From Chloroflexota bacterium (lineage in GTDB: Bacteria; Chloroflexota; Dehalococcoidia; Plut-88900): a stretch of DNA of 8,967 nucleotides. A program made the position numbers and the translations under genes. Below are positions 1-5,757 of this stretch, piece by piece; the first letter of the stretch is position 1, and the number at the start of each line of letters is the position of its first letter. The stretch spans positions 1-8,967 of the forward strand of contig JACZVB010000036.1 of assembly GCA_022572865.1 (NCBI GenBank), written 5' to 3'. The notes under the pieces are model-generated. The model saw nothing but the letters and a program-made list of their open reading frames with translations, had not been told where the DNA came from and made no database searches.

Positions 1-852
1 GCTGGAGGAGGCCGCGATCACGGCGAAGGTGAGCGACGTGATCGCCTTCCGCCACTCGCACCCTTCGGTCCGCCGGAGGAAATCGGCGTGAATAGCCTTG
101 CTCGAGGCGATGACGCTCCTGCTCCAGGGGCTTACCGGCCCTCCATTGCCCTGGGTTATCACGCCACCGGCCTCCTGGACCAGCAGAATGCCGCTGACAA
201 GGTCCCAGGGTGCGAGGAAATGGTGGAAATAGAGATCGACCCGGCTTGTGGCGGCATACGCCAGGCCCAGGGCTGCCGACCCCATTATCCTGGTCGACTG
301 CATCCCGGGCCACAGGAAAATCAGCATTTCGCACGCCTTCCGGGCCAACTCCTCGCTGTATCCCATGTCCAGGGCCAGTACCGAGGCCTGAACTGAGCCC
401 TGTTTGGATACGGAGATGGGAGACCCGTTCATAAAGGCCCCCTGGCCCTTGATGGCGTGGAACAGCTCCTCTCGCAACGGGTCGTAGGTCAGCCCCAGCA
501 CTACTTCTTTACCCCGTACCAGGCCGAGATTCACCGAGAAAAATGGGTTGCCCGAGGCGAAGTTACGGGTGCCGTCCAGGGGGTCCAGTATCCAGGTGTA
601 TTCCCCTTTACCCGGGATGGCTTCTCGCTCTTCCGAGAGAATGCCGAAGTCCGGGTACTCCTGGAGAAGGAACTGTATGACGCTGGCCTCTACTTCGAGG
701 TCCAGATTGGTGACCACGTTTCCCCGGCCCTTGAAGGAGATCTGCTTCTCTTGCGCGTAGCCCTTCACTAGAAGCCGGCCGGCCTCCATGACGGCTTCGT
801 GGGCGACGTCGTAGGCCGACTTTCCCCGTGCAGAAGAGGGTATGTCCAACAC
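1..852 (-). CDS. Inositol monophosphatase family protein (partial, 3' end outside window)
   Basis: Reading leftwards from a GTG at 852-850, 284 codons run to the window edge without a stop. The protein has the Mg2+-dependent inositol-phosphatase signatures in order: SEE at 73-75 (metal-ligand Glu), WILDPLDGTRNF at 87-98 (Asp90 and Asp93, the metal-binding DPxDGT motif), GSAAL at 191-195, and APWDLVSG at 214-221 followed by EAGG at 227-230 (Asp217, the third metal-binding Asp). Family members hydrolyse small phosphomonoesters such as inositol-1-phosphate, histidinol phosphate or fructose-1,6-bisphosphate in the cytosol; the substrate cannot be read from sequence. The GTG start shares its G with the trpS stop (TAGTG), so translation is probably coupled to trpS; a TTG one codon later is an alternative. 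The family usually ends soon after the 'SSKAIHADFL' region (249-258), but this frame continues at least 26 codons further. Confidence 0.9.
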   Translation of the reverse strand, partial: MLDIPSSARGKSAYDVAHEAVMEAGRLLVKGYAQEKQISFKGRGNVVTNLDLEVEASVIQFLLQEYPDFGILSEEREAIPGKGEYTWILDPLDGTRNFASGNPFFSVNLGLVRGKEVVLGLTYDPLREELFHAIKGQGAFMNGSPISVSKQGSVQASVLALDMGYSEELARKACEMLIFLWPGMQSTRIMGSAALGLAYAATSRVDLYFHHFLAPWDLVSGILLVQEAGGVITQGNGGPVSPWSRSVIASSKAIHADFLRRTEGCEWRKAITSLTFAVIAASSS

Positions 853-1847
853 TAGGCCTTTGCCTTGAGCCCCATCTTCTCCTCCACCTCCAACAGGGTC
901 TCCCGGGCTATGACGCTGGCCCTTTGGGCCCCATCTGCCAGCACTTCCTTGATATACCCAGGCCTTTCGGCCAGGCCTTGTCTCCGCTCTCGGAACGGCT
1001 CCAGCTCCAGGTTGATGCCATCGGCCAGGATCCCCTTGCACTCGACACACCCCCTCAGGGCATTTCGACACTTGTAGGAGATATCTTCCAGCTTATCGGG
1101 GTTGAACTGCTGGTGCAGGCTGTAGACGTTGCAGACCTCGGGCCGGCCCGGATCGGTCTTGCGTTGCCTCTGGGGATCGGTCATGGCGGTCATCACCCGC
1201 TTGCGGGTCTCCTCCGGGGTGGCCGCCAGCTCAATGTGGTTGTTCAGGCTCTTGCTCATCTTCTGGGTGCCGTCCAGGCCCACTATCAGCGGGGCCTGGG
1301 TCAGCTTTGGCTGGGGCTCGGGGAAGGTGGGGGTGAAGAGGTGGTTGAACCGCCTTACTATCTCTCGGGCCAGTTCCAGGTGGGCCAATTGGTCCTCGCC
1401 CACGGGCACCGTGTCGGCCTTGTAGATGACTATGTCAGCGGTCATGAGCACCGGATAGCCTACCAGGCCGTAGTTTATGTTTTCGGGCTGCTGTCTCGCC
1501 TTCTCTTTGAAGGAGGGGACCCGGGTCAACCAGCTGTAGGGCGTCACCATGCTGAGGAGGGTGTGGAGGACCATGACCTCGGGGACGTGGGACTGGACGA
1601 AGAGGATGCTCCGCTGGGGGTCCAGGCCCGCGGCCAGCCAGTCCAGCATCATCTCCTGGATGTTTTCCTGGAGTTTGTCTGTGTTCTCCAGGGTGGTGAG
1701 GGCGTGGATATCGACGGCACAGTAGATGCAGTCGTACTCGTCCTGGAGGGCGACGTAGTTCTTGATGGCCCCCAGGTAGTTGCCGATGTGCTGTCGACCC
1801 GTGGGCCGGGCGCCGGAGAAGACTCTACCTTTTTTCTCGTTGCTCAT
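852..1847 (-). CDS. trpS: Tryptophanyl-tRNA synthetase, probable Fe-S type
   Basis: This 331-residue class I synthetase charges tRNA-Trp with tryptophan at the expense of ATP. The HIGH-type motif is TGRQHIGNYLG at 16-26 and the KMSKS loop is intact at 196-200 (GTQKMSKS). The conserved YPVLMTADI (131-139) and VGEDQ (149-153) of the tryptophan pocket are present, and the length is normal for bacterial TrpRS. Cys239, Cys260, Cys267 and Cys270 form C-x20-C-x6-C-x2-C near the anticodon-binding C-terminal domain, close to the pattern I recall for the [4Fe-4S]-containing Thermotoga maritima TrpRS (C-x22-C-x6-C-x2-C); cluster binding is inferred. No Shine-Dalgarno sequence is visible before the ATG at 1847. 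The phosphatase gene follows with a 1-base overlap, so the two form a small operon. Confidence 0.97.
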   Translation of the reverse strand: MSNEKKGRVFSGARPTGRQHIGNYLGAIKNYVALQDEYDCIYCAVDIHALTTLENTDKLQENIQEMMLDWLAAGLDPQRSILFVQSHVPEVMVLHTLLSMVTPYSWLTRVPSFKEKARQQPENINYGLVGYPVLMTADIVIYKADTVPVGEDQLAHLELAREIVRRFNHLFTPTFPEPQPKLTQAPLIVGLDGTQKMSKSLNNHIELAATPEETRKRVMTAMTDPQRQRKTDPGRPEVCNVYSLHQQFNPDKLEDISYKCRNALRGCVECKGILADGINLELEPFRERRQGLAERPGYIKEVLADGAQRASVIARETLLEVEEKMGLKAKA

Positions 1848-1911
1848 GGCTGTATATGGCTTTTGACTCTGGCTCTGATGTCATTACCACCAAGAATAAA
1901 AAGCGTTATTA

Positions 1912-1967
1912 CCGTTCGTGGTGAGCCCTTCGACTGGCTCAGGACAGGCTTGTCGGACCATGAACGG
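1912..1967. repeat. REP-like nested hairpin 1
   Basis: Outer arms ccgttcgtggt (1912-1922) and accatgaacgg (1957-1967) pair with one G-T type mismatch over 11 positions. An inner perfect hairpin is formed by gagcc (1923-1927) and ggctc (1936-1940) around a cttcgact loop. The interior shares the 'cttcga...gctcagga' vocabulary with the next hairpin. The form fits a dispersed non-coding palindrome; a single window cannot show copy number. Confidence 0.6.
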
Positions 1968-1970
1968 CAT

Positions 1971-2030
1971 TAGCCCGCTCGTCCTTCGACAAGTCCCGAG
2001 TATCGGGACAAGCTCAGGATGAGCGGGCTA
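1971..2030. repeat. REP-like nested hairpin 2
   Basis: The outer arms tagcccgctc (1971-1980) and gagcgggcta (2021-2030) are a perfect 10-base inverted repeat, and pairing continues inwards (tcct 1982-1985 with agga 2016-2019) across one G-T pair. Inside is a second perfect hairpin, gtcccga (1993-1999) and tcgggac (2003-2009), with a 3-base loop. It starts three bases after hairpin 1 ends, giving a compound element of about 120 bases. It could also act as a structured terminator or transcript-stabilising element, though no T-run follows. Confidence 0.7.
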
Positions 2031-2080
2031 TTTACACAGTGGGACATCTTTGAAGCAAAAGCCTTTTGGAGTCGATGAAT

Positions 2081-2108
2081 TTGAAGTTTAGCATAAGTGT
2101 GGTAGATT
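2081..2108 (+). promoter_or_regulatory. Candidate sigma-70 promoter for the gamma-CA-like gene
   Basis: A TTGAAG box (2081-2086) is followed after 16 bases by TAGATT (2103-2108). The start codon lies 45 bases further on, behind a clear ribosome-binding site AGGAG at 2142-2146. Eye-scored only. Confidence 0.35.
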
Positions 2109-2153
2109 TCACAGCCAGACCACTCGATTACAAGCCTGGAGAGGAGACGGGGA

Positions 2154-2663
2154 ATGACGGTCCGAGGTTTCGAGGGAAAGCACCCTAAAATAGCCCCTTC
2201 GGCCTATATCGACGAGGCCGCAGTGGTGATAGGAAACGTGGAGATAGGGGAGGAGGCCAGCGTGTGGCCCGGGGCGGTGATCCGGGGCGACCACGGCCTC
2301 ACCAGGATAGGCGCAAGGACCAGCATACAGGACAACTCCGTCATTCACGCGGGAGACCTGGACATCGGCGAGGACGTCACCATAGGGCACGGGGCCATCA
2401 TCGAGGCCAGGAGGATCGGGAACAACGTCCTGGTGGGGATCAACGCCACTATCCTGGACGGCGCAGAGATAGGGGAGTTCTGCCTGATAGCCGCGGGCGC
2501 GGTGGTGAAAGAGGGGGCCCGGGTCCCGCCCTACTCCTTCGTGGCGGGGGTGCCGGCCCAGGTCAGGCCGTTACAGGAGAAATGGCGGGAGTGGCTGAAG
2601 ACCACCAGCCAACTGTACGTGGATATAGCCAAAAAATACAAAGCAGAGCAGGGTGCTCGTTGA
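2154..2663 (+). CDS. Gamma carbonic anhydrase family protein with altered metal-ligand triad
   Basis: The 169-residue protein is a hexapeptide-repeat left-handed beta-helix (repeated [IV]G-x4 units from about residue 23 to 125) with a C-terminal helix (139-166), the usual build of single-domain gamma-CA/YrdA proteins, which are trimeric and cytosolic. Conserved family residues are present: WPGAVIRGD (38-46, Arg44 and Asp46), QDNSVIH (59-65, Gln59 and first ligand His65) and IGHG (77-80, second ligand His79). The family normally has a third ligand His five residues after the second (GHGAxxHGC); here the stretch reads GHGAIIEAR, so Glu84 takes that place and the usual following Gly-Cys is Ala-Arg. 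CO2 hydration activity is therefore doubtful; a changed metal site or a non-catalytic role is possible. The ATG at 2154 is supported by AGGAG seven bases upstream. The gene stands alone, divergent from trpS. Confidence 0.92.
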   Translation: MTVRGFEGKHPKIAPSAYIDEAAVVIGNVEIGEEASVWPGAVIRGDHGLTRIGARTSIQDNSVIHAGDLDIGEDVTIGHGAIIEARRIGNNVLVGINATILDGAEIGEFCLIAAGAVVKEGARVPPYSFVAGVPAQVRPLQEKWREWLKTTSQLYVDIAKKYKAEQGAR

Positions 2664-2734
2664 ATAGTGCGGCCTTGGACTGTCCTCTTTCCCCTACATC
2701 CGCTCTAGTCGGATAAAACCCCAGTTGCTCCACC

Positions 2735-3102
2735 TCACCCTCCACTCCGAATCCTGTGGGTCTCTGCAATCAGTAGTTTACCCACATAGTGCCCCATATC
2801 GTCATGAGCCGAAAGATAGGCTATCAACCTCTCCATAACCTGTGGAAGGATTTCGGGGTGGTTCCTGACCTGAAGCGCCACAATGCCTTCATACCTCCCT
2901 GGAGGATAGGTGATGATGTCGGCGAAGTCGCCATTCAAGGAAAGCAGAATAGAATCAAGTTCCTGGGCCTTCGAGATAACGAGATGGTCAGGGGAATCTG
3001 GTGGAATGTGGCCCTCAGCCGGAGGACCTCATGGCCTGCGTCTCGAAGCATCTGAACTACTGATCCGGGAATGCAGTGGTCTGCAAAGAACCTCAGGCTC
3101 AC
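2735..3102 (-). pseudogene. DUF5615 PIN-like toxin, frameshifted
   Basis: Two minus-strand frames carry the halves of one DUF5615 (Mut7-C/PIN-like nuclease) protein. The first half starts with GTG at 3102-3100, overlapping the antitoxin stop by four bases (GTGA), and reads SLRFFADHCIPGSVVQMLRD. The second half contains QELDSILLSLNGDFADI and YPPGRYEGIVALQVR, and stops at 2735. Restoring one base in the four-G run at 2991-2994 (plus strand) joins them into 122 residues with the expected order: Asp8 near the N-terminus, PPD at 37-39, GDF at 58-60, and a final beta strand around LLIAE (110-114). The acidic residues are those expected of PIN-like RNases. Either the toxin is inactivated in this genome or the assembly dropped a base; no classical slippery heptamer is present. 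Confidence 0.72.
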
Positions 3103-3326
3103 GCAGTTACAACCTCGAACTCTGCGAGCTCGCGGGCGTAGTCTAGGCAAGCGGCGACCTGCTCCTCGGTCAGTTCTGGAAACTCTCCCCTGATTTCCTG
3201 GATGGTGTCACCCGCCGCCAGATAGCCGAGCACAAGGCAAGCCGGGATCCTGGTTCCCTTGATCCGTGGCTTTCCCCGAAGCACGTCAGGGCTGCTTACT
3301 ATATAGTCCCTCCAGTTCGCCTGCAT
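3099..3326 (-). CDS. DUF433 family antitoxin
   Basis: The 75-residue protein matches the DUF433 (VapB-like, winged/HTH DNA-binding) pattern: Y8, S11-S12-P13, VLRGKPRIKGTRIPACLVL (15-33), YLAAGDTIQEI (35-45), FPELTEEQV (49-57) and a closing CLDYARELAEFE helix. Such proteins are predicted antitoxins that neutralise a partner PIN-like RNase and repress their own operon. The partner DUF5615 gene begins four bases inside this stop codon (GTGA), the usual coupled arrangement. The ATG at 3326 is preceded by AAAAGGGGA about five bases away, a usable ribosome-binding site. The antitoxin frame is intact although the toxin frame is broken, as expected when toxin loss is tolerated and antitoxin loss is not. 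Confidence 0.85.
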   Translation of the reverse strand: MQANWRDYIVSSPDVLRGKPRIKGTRIPACLVLGYLAAGDTIQEIRGEFPELTEEQVAACLDYARELAEFEVVTA

Positions 3327-3346
3327 GATGTCCCCTTTTGCCCTTT

Positions 3347-3391
3347 ATGATAGCACGCTAAGCGGTATGCGTCGCCTGCCGCTCTGCATAC
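3347..3391 (-). promoter_or_regulatory. Candidate promoter and operator of the DUF433/DUF5615 module
   Basis: On the minus strand TGCTATCAT (3355-3347) resembles an extended -10 box about 20 bases before the antitoxin start. Just upstream lie inverted arms gtatgc (3365-3370) and gcatac (3386-3391). Toxin-antitoxin operons are usually repressed through such palindromes by the antitoxin, so this is a reasonable operator candidate. No good -35 box is seen. Confidence 0.28.
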
Positions 3392-3403
3392 TTGCTGCTG
3401 CAG

Positions 3404-3475
3404 GGGCATTACATCCGCTCTGGGGCGGCCATGCCCATCAGGGCCAGGCACTTGGCCAGGACGGTAGGGGCCGCC
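3404..3475 (-). repeat. Direct duplicate of the argS 3' end (displaced copy)
   Basis: These 72 bases match 5853-5924 at about 67 positions with no indels, in the same orientation. On the minus strand they encode TVLAKCLALMGMAAPERM followed by TAA, against TVLAKCLDLMGMATPERM and TAA at the end of the intact argS. Similarity stops sharply at both sides: just after the stop codon (plus a few bases) and just upstream of the codon for Thr. Several differences change amino acids, as expected for a copy no longer under selection. It may be one end (attL/attR type) of an inserted segment. Confidence 0.85.
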
Positions 3476-3648
3476 GGCAAAACGTGAAGGCGGTCGAGGT
3501 GCCCATAGGCTGTTATTACCGGACACAGAGCAGGGTCCGTCCGGTGCAGGACGCTCTGAATAGATGCGGGACCTGCTAACGATCCGCTGGTACCACGTGC
3601 AGGGCCTCTATCAGACGTAAGGCCAGAGCATCGGGCCGACGAGCCTGT

Positions 3649-4902
3649 TTACTGGGATTTCGCTGCAAGGCCGTTAATCTCTCGGAGGTCCTCTATCATG
3701 AGGCGTTCATCGCCCTTCCAGATGCCTTCGTTGCCGAGATTGATGTCTGCCAGGGCCCGGCGGCCCTTTACCCGGCGAATAAAGTTAACGATGGTGTCTG
3801 CAACGAACTTGGGTTGGTCGGTTCCGGCGAAATGGCCAGCACGGGGCACTGACGTCAACTGGACATCGTCGGTGCCGAGAACATTTGCGAATCGCTGAGT
3901 TTGAGCTGCAGGCATCATATTGTCATACTCTCCCCACATAATAAGCGTAGGGACGGTAATGTTTTCGTATTTGACACCTTCCGGGTTCTTCTCAGGGTGA
4001 TAGGGCAGAAGCAGCGCCGGGCTGAGGATCGCAGCACGATCGGCAAGCACACGGATGTTGTGCATCTTCAATCTAAGGGTGGTAGATGTCGCAACATCAG
4101 TAACTCCATCTCCCGTACCGTTCCGTTCGTAATCAACGTCAACATATGGGAATGTGATCAGTTTCAGCTTGTATTGATTGTACACAGCAGGGTTGTGCAC
4201 CATGGTCTTGAAGATCTGCACGAGAGTCTGATCAAACGCACCGAAGGCGGCGGCAAGCATTGCGTCGCCTTCCGGCGTGTTCGGGATCATGGAAGCACGG
4301 CCAATAGCCTGGATCTCGTTTACCGGGTATCCATCGAAAGCGATGGGATCCAGTTGAACGAAAGCATCCAAACGATCGTTGTGTCTGGCCGCGTAATGGG
4401 AGTTAATACCACTTCCCCAATCATCGGCGATAAAGATGAACTTGCGGCCAGGGTACTCATGTTGCATGAGTTTTTCGATGTAGTCCACATCGTGTTTCCA
4501 GTACCACAGGTCGTTGTCGCGCTTGTCGGTTTTCTTGCCGTACTGACGAGGTTTGGTGCTCTCACCCATGCCCAGCATATCGATGGCGATGGTTTCACAG
4601 AACCTGCCGAGGTGTCTCTGGATGTCCTCCCATTGCGCTCGATTGGTAGGGACGCCATGCAAGAGCAGCACAAGTGGGCCTTTGGCCCCCATTTTTGTGT
4701 ATGCAATCTCAAATTGGTCAGTCCATTCGAATTCCGAGCTATGGGGGCCATTAACTTGAACCAGGCCCTCGGCAGGAGCTGTGAATTTAAACGTGCCATA
4801 GGTGGGCTCACCGGCCTCGCGGTAGATCGACAGGTCCACGTCATTTCCGGCGGCACGCACAGGAGCGTGGCTGAGCGCTGTATACAAGTTTTTGCTTGAC
4901 AT
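3649..4902 (-). CDS. Alpha/beta hydrolase, epoxide hydrolase / haloalkane dehalogenase type
   Basis: The 417-residue protein has the alpha/beta-hydrolase core from about residue 76: LVLLLHGVPTN (77-87, HG-x-P oxyanion-hole motif), IAIDMLGMGES (105-115), FIADDWGSG (157-165) with Asp161 at the nucleophile elbow followed by Trp162, WGEYDNMMP (323-331) carrying the likely acid, and AGHFAG (355-360) with catalytic His357. An Asp rather than Ser nucleophile places it with epoxide hydrolases and haloalkane dehalogenases, which work by a covalent alkyl-enzyme ester. The Val in HGVP, where class II dehalogenases have a halide-binding Asn, leans towards epoxide hydrolase, but the substrate is unknown. 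A cap domain lies about 186-310. About 70 N-terminal residues and a 40-residue C-terminal tail extend beyond the minimal fold; no signal peptide is seen. The ATG at 4902 follows a strong purine-rich site (GGGGGGAGAGGA). It is divergent from the DUF1348 gene, within the repeat-bracketed segment. Confidence 0.85.
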   Translation of the reverse strand: MSSKNLYTALSHAPVRAAGNDVDLSIYREAGEPTYGTFKFTAPAEGLVQVNGPHSSEFEWTDQFEIAYTKMGAKGPLVLLLHGVPTNRAQWEDIQRHLGRFCETIAIDMLGMGESTKPRQYGKKTDKRDNDLWYWKHDVDYIEKLMQHEYPGRKFIFIADDWGSGINSHYAARHNDRLDAFVQLDPIAFDGYPVNEIQAIGRASMIPNTPEGDAMLAAAFGAFDQTLVQIFKTMVHNPAVYNQYKLKLITFPYVDVDYERNGTGDGVTDVATSTTLRLKMHNIRVLADRAAILSPALLLPYHPEKNPEGVKYENITVPTLIMWGEYDNMMPAAQTQRFANVLGTDDVQLTSVPRAGHFAGTDQPKFVADTIVNFIRRVKGRRALADINLGNEGIWKGDERLMIEDLREINGLAAKSQ

Positions 4903-5090
4903 TGGTTCCTCTCCCCCCTACTAAATCCCTCATGATATCCTGCCCCAATGCCAGCCTACATACTCATGTTCCGGTCCTCTTCTTAGCTTGGGGCCTTGCT
5001 GTAGTTTAGATGAAGCCGAACCCTCAAACGGTTCCTTCTCAAAGAACTGTTATATCGGCCAGACTAACGAGGTTCTGACTTTTCACTTGC

Positions 5091-5149
5091 GATACGTCTT
5101 CCTTGCCAGATTGTGACTTACTTTGACCTGAACTCCCTTGGATACGTCT
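5091..5149 (+). repeat. Pair of gatacgtct direct repeats spaced 50 bases
   Basis: The word gatacgtct occurs at 5091-5099 and 5141-5149, each preceded by 'ttg' nearby (ttgc / ttg), exactly 50 bases apart in the divergent promoter region. Two same-face sites could bind a regulator, but a 9-base match may be chance. Confidence 0.35.
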
Positions 5150-5164
5150 CCGGGTTCATCGGGG

Positions 5165-5193
5165 TTGAGGCGGGTGTGGTGTCTCTATATGAA
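5165..5193 (+). promoter_or_regulatory. Candidate promoter for the DUF1348 gene
   Basis: TTGAGG (5165-5170) and TATGAA (5188-5193) are separated by 17 bases, in a locally AT-rich stretch. The coding start at 5308 would give a leader of about 100 bases. Judged by eye. Confidence 0.35.
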
Positions 5194-5307
5194 TGGTCCT
5201 TTTAATCGCTGTTTTCCTTAATGACGCTTCGGGCAAGTAAACCGTCTTCGTTTTATACTGGGTTAGGGTTAAACCGTCACCATGGGAAAATGCATGGGAG
5301 GTGCGAA

Positions 5308-5757
5308 ATGACAGTGGACGGATCTTCAGCAGGAGCTACTCAGGTGGTGAAAAGTCCTATCTTGCCTCCTTTTACTGAGGAGATGGCACGCGCAAAAGTT
5401 AAAGCAGCCGAGAATGCGTGGAATACTCGTGACCCGGAGGTCGTAGCCAGGGCGTATTCAGAGGACTCTCAATGGCGCAATCGAGACGAGTTCTTCACTG
5501 GACGAGAGGCCATCAAAGCATTCCTGAAGCGAAAATGGGAAAAAGAGTTAGACTACCGCCTGATGAAAGAACTGTGGGCTTATACCGGCAACCGCATTTC
5601 AGTTCGCTTCGAATATGAGTGGCGCAATGCCTATACCGGGCAATGGTACCGCACCCACGGCAACGAGCATTGGGAATTCGATGACGATGGGCTGATGCGC
5701 CGGCGGGACATGAGTGCGAACGATATCCCCATCAATGAGTCCGAGCGGAGATACTAG
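5308..5757 (+). CDS. DUF1348 family NTF2-like protein
   Basis: From the ATG at 5308 the protein has 149 residues and reads as a DUF1348 (SnoaL/NTF2-like cone fold) protein: AENAWNTRDPEVVARAY (34-50), SQWRNRDEFFTGREAIKAFL (54-73), LDYRLMKELWA (81-91), ISVRFEYEW (97-105), GNEHWEFDDDGLM (118-130) and NDIPI (138-142). The start is chosen because GGGAGGTG (5296-5303) precedes it at ideal spacing and the family similarity begins after it; the upstream in-frame ATG at 5221 lacks a ribosome-binding site. NTF2-like folds form small-molecule pockets and occur in enzymes and in accessory proteins; the biochemical role of DUF1348 is not established. It is divergent from the hydrolase gene, so a shared substrate pathway is possible but unproven. 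It converges on argS with a 100-base gap. Confidence 0.9.
   Translation: MTVDGSSAGATQVVKSPILPPFTEEMARAKVKAAENAWNTRDPEVVARAYSEDSQWRNRDEFFTGREAIKAFLKRKWEKELDYRLMKELWAYTGNRISVRFEYEWRNAYTGQWYRTHGNEHWEFDDDGLMRRRDMSANDIPINESERRY

Larger units (their letters stand above)
1848..2153. other. Divergent intergenic region between trpS and the gamma-CA-like gene
   Basis: About 300 bases without a gene, lying between the starts of two divergent genes. It holds two adjacent nested hairpins (1912-1967 and 1971-2030) and, nearer the plus-strand gene, a plausible sigma-70 type promoter. I looked for a T-box leader upstream of trpS (specifier hairpin and conserved GGTGGNACCGCG-like antiterminator) and saw none. 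No tRNA-like fold was recognised. Confidence 0.7.
3327..3648. other. Non-coding stretch with displaced argS tail
   Basis: About 320 bases without a supported gene. It contains the probable promoter/operator of the antitoxin gene (3347-3391), the duplicated argS 3' end (3404-3475), and about 170 bases (3476-3648) in which I recognise nothing. One minus-strand frame stays open from 3653 through to the argS-tail stop codon, but it has no credible start or ribosome-binding site. Confidence 0.6.
4903..5307. other. Divergent intergenic region between hydrolase and DUF1348 genes
   Basis: About 400 bases separate the two divergent starts. They contain the hydrolase ribosome-binding site (just above 4905), a repeated 9-base word at 5091 and 5141, and a plausible promoter for the plus-strand gene at 5165-5193. 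No ORF with family character and no RNA gene was recognised; reading the plus-strand frame back to an ATG at 5221 adds residues unlike the DUF1348 family. Confidence 0.6.

Noticed and set aside
828..1973. Long plus-strand open frame of about 380 codons over trpS
   Set aside because: It is the antisense shadow of a fully recognisable trpS in high-GC DNA; its residues show no family character.
1848..2153. T-box riboswitch upstream of trpS
   Set aside because: No conserved T-box sequence or terminator/antiterminator pair was found on the minus strand; the hairpins present are nested palindromes of another kind.
2696..2707. tacatccgctct, a 12-base match to the argS-tail repeat at 3410-3421
   Set aside because: The match does not extend on either side, so it is not a supported third copy.
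2985..3000. Programmed ribosomal frameshift joining the DUF5615 halves
   Set aside because: The context around the four-base run is not a standard slippery heptamer and no downstream stimulatory structure is evident; a lesion or base-call error is simpler.
3404..3653. Minus-strand open frame leading into the duplicated argS tail, as a possible chimeric gene
   Set aside because: It stays open about 80 codons but has no plausible start codon with a ribosome-binding site and no recognisable motif upstream of the argS-derived end.
3901..4899. Plus-strand open frame of about 330 codons over the hydrolase gene
   Set aside because: Antisense shadow of the alpha/beta hydrolase, whose motifs and ribosome-binding site are clear on the minus strand.
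5221..5307. Upstream in-frame ATG giving the DUF1348 protein 29 more residues
   Set aside because: No ribosome-binding site at 5221, residues unlike the family, while 5308 has a strong site at good spacing.
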